A DNA stretch of 31,433 nt from Bryobacteraceae bacterium (lineage in GTDB: Bacteria > Acidobacteriota > Terriglobia > Bryobacterales > Bryobacteraceae): NCBI GenBank assembly GCA_030044325.1, contig JASHWA010000558.1, positions 1-31,433 on the forward strand, in the 5' to 3' direction. The position numbers and the translations under genes were made by a program. Within the stretch, counting starts at the first letter, position 1. Every line of letters begins with the position of its first letter. This document shows, piece by piece, positions 14,519-21,134 of the stretch. Below the pieces are notes generated by a model. It was not told the origin of the DNA, made no database searches, and saw only the letters and a list, made by a program, of their open reading frames with translations.

Positions 14519-14773
14519 CTACGCCGAAATGTTCAGATCGAGGCTCACAGGCAGCGCCGAGGGGTGTTTCATGCCGCACTCGCGTTCGCAATCGAGCTGG
14601 CAGCCCAGTCCTGACGCGCACTCGCGCTTGAATTTCTCCACGGCCTGGCGGTTTTCCGGCCGGTTCGGGCAGATCGAGCAGCGCTGGCCGAACTGCTTGT
14701 ATCCCTGGCAGCACTGCGTCCGGACCATGGTGAGTGTGGCCATGCGGCCATGCTTGAGCAGGTCGAATTCCAT
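14519..14773 (-). CDS. small cysteine-rich protein with FhuF C-terminal-like motif
   Basis: An 84-residue protein with eight cysteines. The segment TQCCQGYKQFGQRCSICPNR (19-38) has the pattern CC-x9-C-x2-C. This is very close to the CC-x10-C-x2-C motif at the C-terminus of ferric-siderophore reductase FhuF, which holds a [2Fe-2S] cluster. Here it forms most of a stand-alone protein, and four more cysteines (CASGLGCQLDCEREC) follow. There is no signal peptide. A metal or Fe-S binding role is likely; electron transfer or iron handling is inference. It is the first gene of a two-gene unit with the secreted SnoaL-like protein. Confidence 0.65.
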   Translation of the reverse strand: MEFDLLKHGRMATLTMVRTQCCQGYKQFGQRCSICPNRPENRQAVEKFKRECASGLGCQLDCERECGMKHPSALPVSLDLNISA

Positions 14774-14852
14774 TGGCGTGAATTCAACAAGTTAAATGCG
14801 AACTTGCGTCTGGTCGAGCAGGGATCTGCGCGTGATCACCCAGGCCTGCAAG

Positions 14853-14872
14853 CCCCGTGCCTAAGCGCGGGG
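14853..14872. other. 8-bp stem-loop upstream of rodA
   Basis: CCCCGTGC (14853-14860) and GCGCGGGG (14865-14872) pair fully, with one G-U pair, around a CTAA loop. It lies 58 bp before the rodA start and 80 bp before the divergent cysteine-rich gene. A possible transcript boundary or leader hairpin. Confidence 0.4.
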
Positions 14873-14929
14873 GAAAAGACCGAATGACCACCCGAAACGC
14901 GAACATGCTGCTACACTCAAAAAGAACCC

Positions 14930-16024
14930 GTGGCGCGATATCGTAGTTTACGCGACCTCGACTGGCCGCTGTTAGTCATAACGCTGCTGATCTGCGCGTT
15001 AGGCGTGCTCCAGATCTTCTCGGCGACGCACGATACCAGGTGGCACACGGCGTGGTGGAAGCAGATTCTGTGGGTCGCAATCGGGCTGGGGTTGATGTGG
15101 ATCGTTACTTCGATCGACTACCACACGCTTCTCGGCCAGGTGCCAATCCTGTACTGCCTTTCGATCGCGGCGCTGCTGTTAACTTTCGCCGTCGGCGACA
15201 TGGTCTTCCATTCCAGGCGCTGGATCACCATTCCGGGCACGGGAATTCAGCTCCAGACATCCGAATTTGAGAAAATAGTGATAATATTGCTGGTAGCGCG
15301 CTACCTCTCGGAGCTCAAAACCGAGCAGGTGGGTTTGCGTGACTTATTGAAATTAGGAGGTTTAATCGGGATTCCGACGGTGCTGGTGTTCTTGCAGCCG
15401 GACTTCGGAACATGCGCAACCTATTTCCCGATCATGGCGGGTGGAGTTCTGATCGCCGGGCTTCCCTGGCGATACCTGGCAGTGGTCGCGATCGCCTGCG
15501 GACTGGCCATGCCGGCCGGATGGTTTTTGCTGAAGGATTATCAGAAAGCGCGGCTCCAGACCTTTATCGATCCGTCGCAGGATCCCAAAGGCCGCGGATA
15601 TCAGGTGATCCAGTCGAAGATCGCGGTGGGAAACGGCGGAATCTGGGGGCGCGGCGTGACGCAGGGTACGCAGACGCAGCTTCGTTTTCTGCCCGTTCCG
15701 CACACGGATTTTATTTTTTCGGGATTTGCCGAAGAGCACGGATTTGTGGGCGTCGTAGTGGCGCTCGGATTGTATTTTCTGCTATTGATGCAGGTTGTGC
15801 AGAACGCGCAGGCGGCGCCGGATCGCGCCGGGATGTATCTATGCATGGGCGTGGGGACGCTGCTGCTGTTTCATCTTGCGGTGAACGTAGGGATGGTGGT
15901 GGGATATATGCCCGTCACGGGCATTCCGCTGCCGCTGTTCAGCTATGGCGGTTCGAACACGTTTTCGGTATTTATGATGCTTGGGCTGGTGAACAACGTC
16001 CGGCTCCGGCGGTTTGTGAATTAA
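14930..16024 (+). CDS. rodA: peptidoglycan glycosyltransferase RodA
   Basis: SEDS-family membrane enzyme that polymerises lipid II into glycan strands for cell elongation, working with a class B penicillin-binding protein. Its 364 residues contain about ten hydrophobic helices. The catalytic aspartate is D260 in PHTDFIFSGFAEEHG, and the family signature GTQTQLRFLP precedes it. The QPDFGT motif (157-161) and the C-terminal GIPLPLFSYGGSN stretch are also present. The GTG start at 14930 follows a weak purine run. mreBCD and the partner PBP2 are not next to it. RNase E/G follows downstream, a neighbour pair also seen in other bacteria (rng near mre/rod genes). Confidence 0.95.
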   Translation: MARYRSLRDLDWPLLVITLLICALGVLQIFSATHDTRWHTAWWKQILWVAIGLGLMWIVTSIDYHTLLGQVPILYCLSIAALLLTFAVGDMVFHSRRWITIPGTGIQLQTSEFEKIVIILLVARYLSELKTEQVGLRDLLKLGGLIGIPTVLVFLQPDFGTCATYFPIMAGGVLIAGLPWRYLAVVAIACGLAMPAGWFLLKDYQKARLQTFIDPSQDPKGRGYQVIQSKIAVGNGGIWGRGVTQGTQTQLRFLPVPHTDFIFSGFAEEHGFVGVVVALGLYFLLLMQVVQNAQAAPDRAGMYLCMGVGTLLLFHLAVNVGMVVGYMPVTGIPLPLFSYGGSNTFSVFMMLGLVNNVRLRRFVN

Positions 16025-16029
16025 GGATT

Positions 16030-16067
16030 TAAAAAAACGGTCCCGACGCGAAATGGGTGCGGGGACC
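16030..16067 (-). terminator. intrinsic terminator reading on the minus strand
   Basis: GGTCCC (16039-16044) pairs with GGGACC (16062-16067), and CGC (16047-16049) with GCG (16059-16061), around a 9-nt loop. On the minus strand the stem is followed by TTTTTTT (16037-16031). No minus-strand gene is seen for more than 3 kb in front of it. On the plus strand it is a hairpin after rodA without a T-run. Confidence 0.5.
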
Positions 16068-16390
16068 TGGACGAGGCGGATTTCGGTTACAACGATTTTT
16101 CGAAGCTATTTTCTTGAGCCGGGAACGGCAGGCGCTGGACTCGACAGCGTTTGAAGGCGAGAAGACAACACGCTCCATTCAAGAAAACGGCTCGCGAGCT
16201 GGTGAGACCGTGTAAGTTGGTCTCGAGAGTCAGGCACGGCGGGAGTGTATGAGTGACGGCTCCACTCCCCCCGGCGGCGTCCAGCTATCCATCCGAACCC
16301 GCTTCCGATCGGTTCCACCCTCAGTCGAGCGTCCGGGCTCCGACGCGCGGGGCGATCCTCAACAAAAATCGCCGCGCCAGGGAGGGTGAG
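16068..16390 (+). other. long structured leader of the RNase E/G gene
   Basis: This gene-free stretch holds several inverted repeats. TTTTCTTGA (16109-16117) pairs with TCAAGAAAA (16179-16187) over 9 perfect bp and encloses the hairpin CGCTG/CAGCG (16133-16149). GAGCCG (16116-16121) can instead pair with CGGCTC (16188-16193), which competes with or crosses the first helix. GAGACC/GGTCTC (16204-16224) forms another hairpin. RNase E is known in E. coli to control its own message through a long structured leader; here that is by analogy. The reading frame is open from 16253, but family similarity starts only at 16391. Confidence 0.45.
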
Positions 16391-18835
16391 ATGAGCAAGG
16401 AACTGGTGATCTCGGCGAACCGGCACGAGACGCGGGTGGCGCTGATCGAAGACGACCAACTGGTCGAGGTTTATTTCCAGCGCGCCAATGAATATTCGCT
16501 CGCCGGAAGCATCCATAAGGGACGTGTAACGCGCGTGCTCCCGGGCATGCAATCGGCTTTCGTCGATCTGGGACTGGAGCGCGACACATTCCTCTACGTC
16601 TCCGATTTTCTCGAGGAAACCGAAGATATCGATCGCGTGACGGGCGAGGAACGCGCGCCGCGGGAGCGCCGTCCGCAGCCGCGCGTCGAGGCGCAGCCAT
16701 CGGCTCCGCCGGAAGCCGCGCCGGCCGTCGAGAGCGCCGCGCCCGCGCCGCAGCCGGAAGGAGCGGAGCCGCGCGTTTCCGAACAAAGGCCGGAGCAACG
16801 AGACGATCGCGGCGACCGTCGCGGCCGCCGTTCCCGACGCCGCCGCAATCGCGGCCGCGGATTCCCGGAATCGAAGTACGCGCCCGAATCCGGAGCGCGA
16901 ACCGTGGAACCCTCCGAGACCGCCGAGACCGAAACGGAAACCGCCCGGGAGCAGGTTCCGCTGATCCTGCCCGGCGAGTCGCTCGCCAAGTATCGCGAAG
17001 CCGCGCCCGCGCCCGAGCCGGCCGCCGTGAACGGAACGCTCGAGGTTGCCTCGGAAACGGCCGATGAGGTCGAAAACGAATACGACGAGCCTATCCATTA
17101 CCCTCCCGAAAACGCGCTTCCCGACGCGCCCGCTCACGCGCCGGAGCCGGAATCGGTGGTTGCGGCGCCCGCGGAGCCGGAACCCGCTGCGGCAATTCCG
17201 GTCGAAGAGCCCGCATCGATCGAGGAAATCGAAGAAGAAGAAGAGGAAACCCTCGAGGTTTCCGAAAATGGCGGCCCCGCGGTCGCTCCGCTGCTCGATG
17301 AGGAAGAGGATCGCGATATTCAGGAGATGATCCTCAATCACGCCGGCGCGGTCGAGGAAGCCATCGAAGAATCCGTGGAAGAGCTCGAAGGCATCGAAAT
17401 CAGCGCGGAAGAAACGCCCGCCGAAGCCGAATCGCAACCCGCGGGCGAGCCGGAAAGCGGAACCGCGGCCGTGCGCGAACGCGGCGGGCGCTATCCGCAT
17501 CGCGTTTCGCGGCGCATGCGCCGCAGAATGCGCGGCGGGCCAGGGCAGCCCGGCGCCGAGCCGCGTCCCGAGCATCGCCCGCGCGCCGACCGCCAAGGGG
17601 AAGAGCGCACCGTCGCGCGGCCCGCGAGCGGCGCGCCGTCCATCTCCGACCTGCTCAAAGAAGGGCAGGAAATCATCGTTCAGATCGCCAAAGAGCCCCT
17701 GGGGCAAAAGGGCGCGCGCATCACTTCGCACGTCGCGCTTCCCGGCCGCTACGTGGTGTACATGCCCACGCTCGAACACATGGGCGTTTCGCGCAAGATC
17801 GCGAGCGATGAAGAGCGCCTGCGCCTCAAACGCATTTTGCAAGGGCGCCGTCCCGGCCCGGTCGGCGGATTCATCACGCGCACCGCTGCGGAAGGCCGCA
17901 CCGAAGAGGAAATCGCCGCCGATATGGCCTTCCTCTACAACCTGTGGCAGGACATCAAGGCCAAAGCCGAGCGCCGTCCCGCGCCCGTGCTTCTGCATCA
18001 CGATCTCGATATCGTGCAGCGCATTTTGCGCGACCAGCTCGCCGACAGTTTCAAGGCCATCTGGATCGACAGTGAAGAAACCTACGAAAGCGTGCTGCGC
18101 TTTGTCGAGCGTTTCCAGCCCGCGCTGGTCGGCAAAGTGAAGCTGTACACGCGCGACGCGCCGATCTTCGACGCCTTCAACGTCACCGCCGAGCTGGAAA
18201 AAGCGCTGCGCCCCAAAGTCTGGCTCAAATCCGGCGGCTTCATCGTGATCAATCAAACCGAAGCGCTGGTGGCGATCGACGTGAATACCGGAAAATACGT
18301 CGGCAAGACGAATCGCCTGGAAGATACCATCGTCAAGACGAATATGGAGGCGATCAAAGAGATTGTCCGGCAAGTGCGCTTGCGCGATCTGGGTGGAATC
18401 ATCGTGATCGACTTCATCGACATGGATGAGCGCAAGAATCGCCAGAAGGTGATGCAGGCTTTGGAAGAAGCCATGCGCGCCGATCGCGCGCCGTACAAGA
18501 TTCTCCAGTTCAACGATTTCGGTTTAGTGGCGATCACGCGGAAACGCGTGAAACAATCGCTCGAACGAACATTGTGCGCGCCGTGCCCGTATTGCGAAGG
18601 CGCGGGCTACATCAAGAGCGTGCAGACCGTCGTCAGCGAGATCCTCACCGAAGCCCGCAAAATGGCATCGAGCGTCGAAGGCAAGGACGTGATGCTGCGC
18701 GTGCATCCGGATGTCGCCAAGGTGCTGAAGTCGCACCAGAACCGGTATCTCGAAGAGCTCGAAGAGGTGCTGCGGCGGCCGGTGCTGGTCAAGAGCGATC
18801 CGCTGCTGCACCACGAAAAATTCGATCTGGCGTGA
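16391..18835 (+). CDS. rne: ribonuclease E/G with large insert in the S1 domain
   Basis: Endoribonuclease of the RNase E/G family (mRNA decay, rRNA and tRNA maturation), 814 residues. GGAGG five bases before ATG 16391 sets the start. The S1 domain begins normally (GSIHKGRVTRVLPGMQSAFVDLGLERDTFLYVSDF, given in two parts at 39-56 and 57-73), but residues about 80-415 are a Glu/Pro/Ala/Arg-rich insert before the S1 resumes at SISDLLKEGQEIIVQI. The catalytic DNase-I-like subdomain follows with both metal-binding aspartates: D630 in VAIDVNTG and D674 in IVIDFIDMD. The Zn-link is seen as CAPCPYCEGAG. E. coli enzymes have about 20 residues at the insert point. The C-terminal scaffold tail of E. coli RNase E is missing; the insert may replace its role. 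Confidence 0.93.
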   Translation: MSKELVISANRHETRVALIEDDQLVEVYFQRANEYSLAGSIHKGRVTRVLPGMQSAFVDLGLERDTFLYVSDFLEETEDIDRVTGEERAPRERRPQPRVEAQPSAPPEAAPAVESAAPAPQPEGAEPRVSEQRPEQRDDRGDRRGRRSRRRRNRGRGFPESKYAPESGARTVEPSETAETETETAREQVPLILPGESLAKYREAAPAPEPAAVNGTLEVASETADEVENEYDEPIHYPPENALPDAPAHAPEPESVVAAPAEPEPAAAIPVEEPASIEEIEEEEEETLEVSENGGPAVAPLLDEEEDRDIQEMILNHAGAVEEAIEESVEELEGIEISAEETPAEAESQPAGEPESGTAAVRERGGRYPHRVSRRMRRRMRGGPGQPGAEPRPEHRPRADRQGEERTVARPASGAPSISDLLKEGQEIIVQIAKEPLGQKGARITSHVALPGRYVVYMPTLEHMGVSRKIASDEERLRLKRILQGRRPGPVGGFITRTAAEGRTEEEIAADMAFLYNLWQDIKAKAERRPAPVLLHHDLDIVQRILRDQLADSFKAIWIDSEETYESVLRFVERFQPALVGKVKLYTRDAPIFDAFNVTAELEKALRPKVWLKSGGFIVINQTEALVAIDVNTGKYVGKTNRLEDTIVKTNMEAIKEIVRQVRLRDLGGIIVIDFIDMDERKNRQKVMQALEEAMRADRAPYKILQFNDFGLVAITRKRVKQSLERTLCAPCPYCEGAGYIKSVQTVVSEILTEARKMASSVEGKDVMLRVHPDVAKVLKSHQNRYLEELEEVLRRPVLVKSDPLLHHEKFDLA

Positions 18836-19212
18836 CGGGGATCTTAGAATCCGCGAAGCCGGCCATCATCATCTGCGCTCGGGATCGCGCGCGGTCGGTT
18901 GCCTTCTATCGCGACGCATTGGGCCTGCGGTTCGTCTCGGAAGACCAGTTCGCGGCCATTTTCGATGTCGCCGGAACGGAAATGCGAATTTCAACGGTTC
19001 CGGACTTTGTCGCGCACGAGCATACCATCCTCGGCTTCAAGGTGACCGATGTCGAGGCGACCGTTCGAGCGTTGCTCGGCCAGGGTATCGTTTTCAATCG
19101 TTATCCGCATCTCAAGCAGGACGAGCTGGGGATCCTCACGCTGCCGGGCGGAATCCGGGTCGCGTGGTTTCAGGATCCCGGCGGAAATGTGTTGAGCGTC
19201 ACCAACGCTTGA
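18832..19212 (+). CDS. VOC (glyoxalase/bleomycin-resistance) family protein
   Basis: A 126-residue protein with the two-part VOC fold. ARDRARSVAFYRDALGLRFV is the typical first module, and GIRVAWFQDPGGNVLSV the closing strand with its conserved E/D-P-x-GN motif. Family members bind a metal and act on small substrates, or bind them. The metal ligands are not complete enough to assign a reaction. The start is the GTG at 18832, whose bases overlap the RNase E/G stop (GTGA), so it is translationally coupled. The gene is convergent with vapC just beyond. Confidence 0.75.
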   Translation: MTGILESAKPAIIICARDRARSVAFYRDALGLRFVSEDQFAAIFDVAGTEMRISTVPDFVAHEHTILGFKVTDVEATVRALLGQGIVFNRYPHLKQDELGILTLPGGIRVAWFQDPGGNVLSVTNA

Positions 19213-19215
19213 GCG

Positions 19216-19593
19216 TCAGGGCGTGAACAGGCGCAATCCGGGGATATCCGCGAAATCCGCGCGGTTGAGCGTCCACAACTCGGCGCGCTGCCGGATCGCG
19301 CAGGCCGCGATCGCGATGTCGGCCTCGCGTGCCCGGGCGCGGCGAACGGATCTGTAAAGGCTCGCCGCGATCTCTGCGTCGGCCGCTTCGAACGGGATTG
19401 CAGATTCTATTGGAAACAGGCGTTCCTGATCCGCGAGCTCCTCCGTCGTTCGAGGTCCCCTGAGCCATTCGAAGGCGGCGATGCTTGACAGGCCGATCCG
19501 CTCGCCCTGCTCGAGCAGCAACAACAACTTTGGCGCTGTCCGGCGTGCGCCGCTGAGCGAGTCGACCAGGATGGATGTGTCGAGATGGATCAC
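19216..19593 (-). CDS. vapC: VapC-type PIN-domain toxin
   Basis: A 125-residue PIN-domain ribonuclease. The acidic metal site is visible as D5 (IHLDTSILVD), E42 (AAFEWLRG), D92 (READIAIAA) and D113 (LNRADFADIPGL). VapC toxins cut RNA, often initiator tRNA or rRNA, when the antitoxin is lost. The GTG start (19593) overlaps the antitoxin stop by 4 bp (GTGA), so the two are translated together, as usual for toxin-antitoxin pairs. The order is antitoxin then toxin. Which RNA it cuts cannot be told. Confidence 0.9.
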   Translation of the reverse strand: MIHLDTSILVDSLSGARRTAPKLLLLLEQGERIGLSSIAAFEWLRGPRTTEELADQERLFPIESAIPFEAADAEIAASLYRSVRRARAREADIAIAACAIRQRAELWTLNRADFADIPGLRLFTP

Positions 19594-19877
19594 CGCAGGT
19601 CGCTCGGCCTGCTCCAGCCCGTGCGGCGCGATCTGCGGATATCGCGGAGCTCGCGGTCGACCTCGGCCTGCGTTCTTGTCGGCGGCCGTGACATGATTTC
19701 TTTGAGCGCGCGCACCATTCGCTGCCGCTCGGATTCGGTAAGACGGTCGGTCTTCAGGTTGAACTCGTGAACGGCTTCGCGAATGACTTGGCTTTTCGGC
19801 TTGGATAAACGCGCGGCGATGGAATTGATTTCGCGCGCGGTCTTCTCGTCGAGCGTGAACGTCATCTTTACCGCCAT
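19590..19877 (-). CDS. vapB: VapB-type ribbon-helix-helix antitoxin
   Basis: A protein of about 95 residues with an N-terminal ribbon-helix-helix of the CopG/MetJ type (MTFTLDEKTAREINSIAARL then SKPKSQVIREAVHEF). The C-terminal half is charged (RELRDIRRSRRTGWSRPS) and would wrap the toxin. The start is uncertain: ATG at 19877 was chosen, but 19889 and 19865 are possible. All lie in or next to a palindrome, so the antitoxin probably represses its own promoter. The stop overlaps the vapC start. Confidence 0.85.
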   Translation of the reverse strand: MAVKMTFTLDEKTAREINSIAARLSKPKSQVIREAVHEFNLKTDRLTESERQRMVRALKEIMSRPPTRTQAEVDRELRDIRRSRRTGWSRPSDLR

Positions 19878-19900
19878 ATATATGGCCATACTACCATACT
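19873..19900 (-). promoter_or_regulatory. candidate VapBC operator
   Basis: GCCATATATATGGC (19873-19886) is a perfect 14-bp palindrome. Beside it, AGTATGG (minus strand) occurs twice with 8-bp spacing (19892-19886 and 19900-19894). Repeats of this type are what ribbon-helix-helix antitoxins bind. The site covers the antitoxin start codons. Confidence 0.55.
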
Positions 19901-19983
19901 CACGCCCTCGAATCCCTCCATCCCGATCGGACATTCACCAATTGTGGTCGCGCCGTGAAATAATTCATCAGAGGAACAACACC

Positions 19984-20844
19984 ATGTCAGATTACGCCCA
20001 CCCCGAGGCACTGGTTTCCACCGAATGGGTCGCCCAGCACGCGAGCGATCCCAACGTCCGCATCGTCGAAGTTGACGTCGACACGAACTCCTATAAAGAA
20101 GGCCACATTCCCGGCGCGATGGGCTGGAACTGGACCACGCAGCTCGCCGACACCACGCGCCGCGACATCCTGAGCAAAGCTCAGTTCGAAAAACTGATGA
20201 GCGAAGCCGGAATCGGCAACGATTCAACGGTGATTCTTTACGGCGACAACAACAACTGGTTCGCTGCGTGGGCTTTCTGGCAGATGAAGATGTACGGCCA
20301 CAAGGATGTCCGCATCATGAACGGCGGGCGGAAGAAATGGCTGGCCGAGGGGCGCGAAGTTTCGGCGGAAACTCCCGCTCCCGCGCCGGCAACCTATCAC
20401 GCGGCCGGGCCCGACAACTCGCTGCGCTCGTTTCTCGATCAGGTGCAGGCCGCGCTCTCCGCGCGATCGGCGGCAATGGTCGATGTGCGCAGCCCGCAGG
20501 AGTTCACCGGCGAAATTCTCGCGCCTCCGGGACTCCCCGAAACCTGCCAGCGCGGCGGCCACATCCCGCACGCGCGCAATATTCCCTGGGGCAAGGCGGT
20601 CCAAGAAGACGGCACGTTCAAATCGTTTGACGACCTGAAGGCGCTGTACGGGAACGAAGACATCGACGGCTCCAAACCGGTCATCGCCTACTGCCGGATC
20701 GGCGAACGCTCCAGCCACACGTGGTTCGTGCTCAAATACCTGCTGGGGTTCGAGAAGGTATCGAATTACGACGGCTCGTGGACCGAGTGGGGCAACCTGG
20801 TGGGAGCTCCGGTCGAGCGCGGCGCGGCTTCGGCCAAGGCGTAG
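19984..20844 (+). CDS. sseA: rhodanese-type sulfurtransferase
   Basis: Two-domain rhodanese-family sulfurtransferase of 286 residues, which moves sulfur from thiosulfate or 3-mercaptopyruvate to an acceptor. The N-terminal inactive rhodanese domain spans about 10-125 (EGHIPGAMGWNW). The second, catalytic domain spans about 150-280 and has C237 in the loop CRIGERSSHTWFVL, with HIPHARNIPWG before it. The loop CRIGER is closer to thiosulfate sulfurtransferases than to the CGSGVT of mercaptopyruvate enzymes. GAGGA at 19971-19975 sets the ATG at 19984. A short protein gene follows 6 bp later. The gene symbol is by family only. Confidence 0.88.
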   Translation: MSDYAHPEALVSTEWVAQHASDPNVRIVEVDVDTNSYKEGHIPGAMGWNWTTQLADTTRRDILSKAQFEKLMSEAGIGNDSTVILYGDNNNWFAAWAFWQMKMYGHKDVRIMNGGRKKWLAEGREVSAETPAPAPATYHAAGPDNSLRSFLDQVQAALSARSAAMVDVRSPQEFTGEILAPPGLPETCQRGGHIPHARNIPWGKAVQEDGTFKSFDDLKALYGNEDIDGSKPVIAYCRIGERSSHTWFVLKYLLGFEKVSNYDGSWTEWGNLVGAPVERGAASAKA

Positions 20845-20850
20845 CCCGTT

Positions 20851-21072
20851 ATGCAGGTCCGGAATTTCACCGAACGCAGAATTGAAATCGACGGCTGGCC
20901 GGTGAATCTCACCACGTACCAGATCGGCGAAACATTCCACTGCCGCGCGGACAATGTTTCGCCCGGCGCCGGTATCGCGCGAACCAGCGGCGCGACGCGC
21001 GAAGAAGCCGAACAGAAAGCCATCGAGAGGGCTAAGGAGCGGCTGGGAACCACACGAAAACGCGAAGTCTAG
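20851..21072 (+). CDS. small uncharacterised alpha/beta protein
   Basis: A 73-residue protein starting 6 bp after the sulfurtransferase stop. The N-terminal half has strands (RRIEIDGWPVNLTTYQIG, ETFHCRADN) and the C-terminal half one long charged helix (TREEAEQKAIERAKERLG). The beta-beta-beta-alpha order resembles HicB-like or dsRBD-like small folds, but no key residues allow a call. It is probably cotranscribed with the sulfurtransferase. Confidence 0.6.
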   Translation: MQVRNFTERRIEIDGWPVNLTTYQIGETFHCRADNVSPGAGIARTSGATREEAEQKAIERAKERLGTTRKREV

Positions 21073-21134
21073 TGTCCTGACCCGGAGATTCCAGGCATAG
21101 TCAGGCGCAATCCGCGGCAGGCGTGTCCCAGGCT

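Noticed and set aside
16106..18373. A 755-residue minus-strand open frame opposite the RNase E/G gene
   Set aside because: It runs opposite a protein with clear family motifs, and its translation is low complexity (Phe/Arg/Gly-rich) without domains. The high GC content keeps the antisense frame open.
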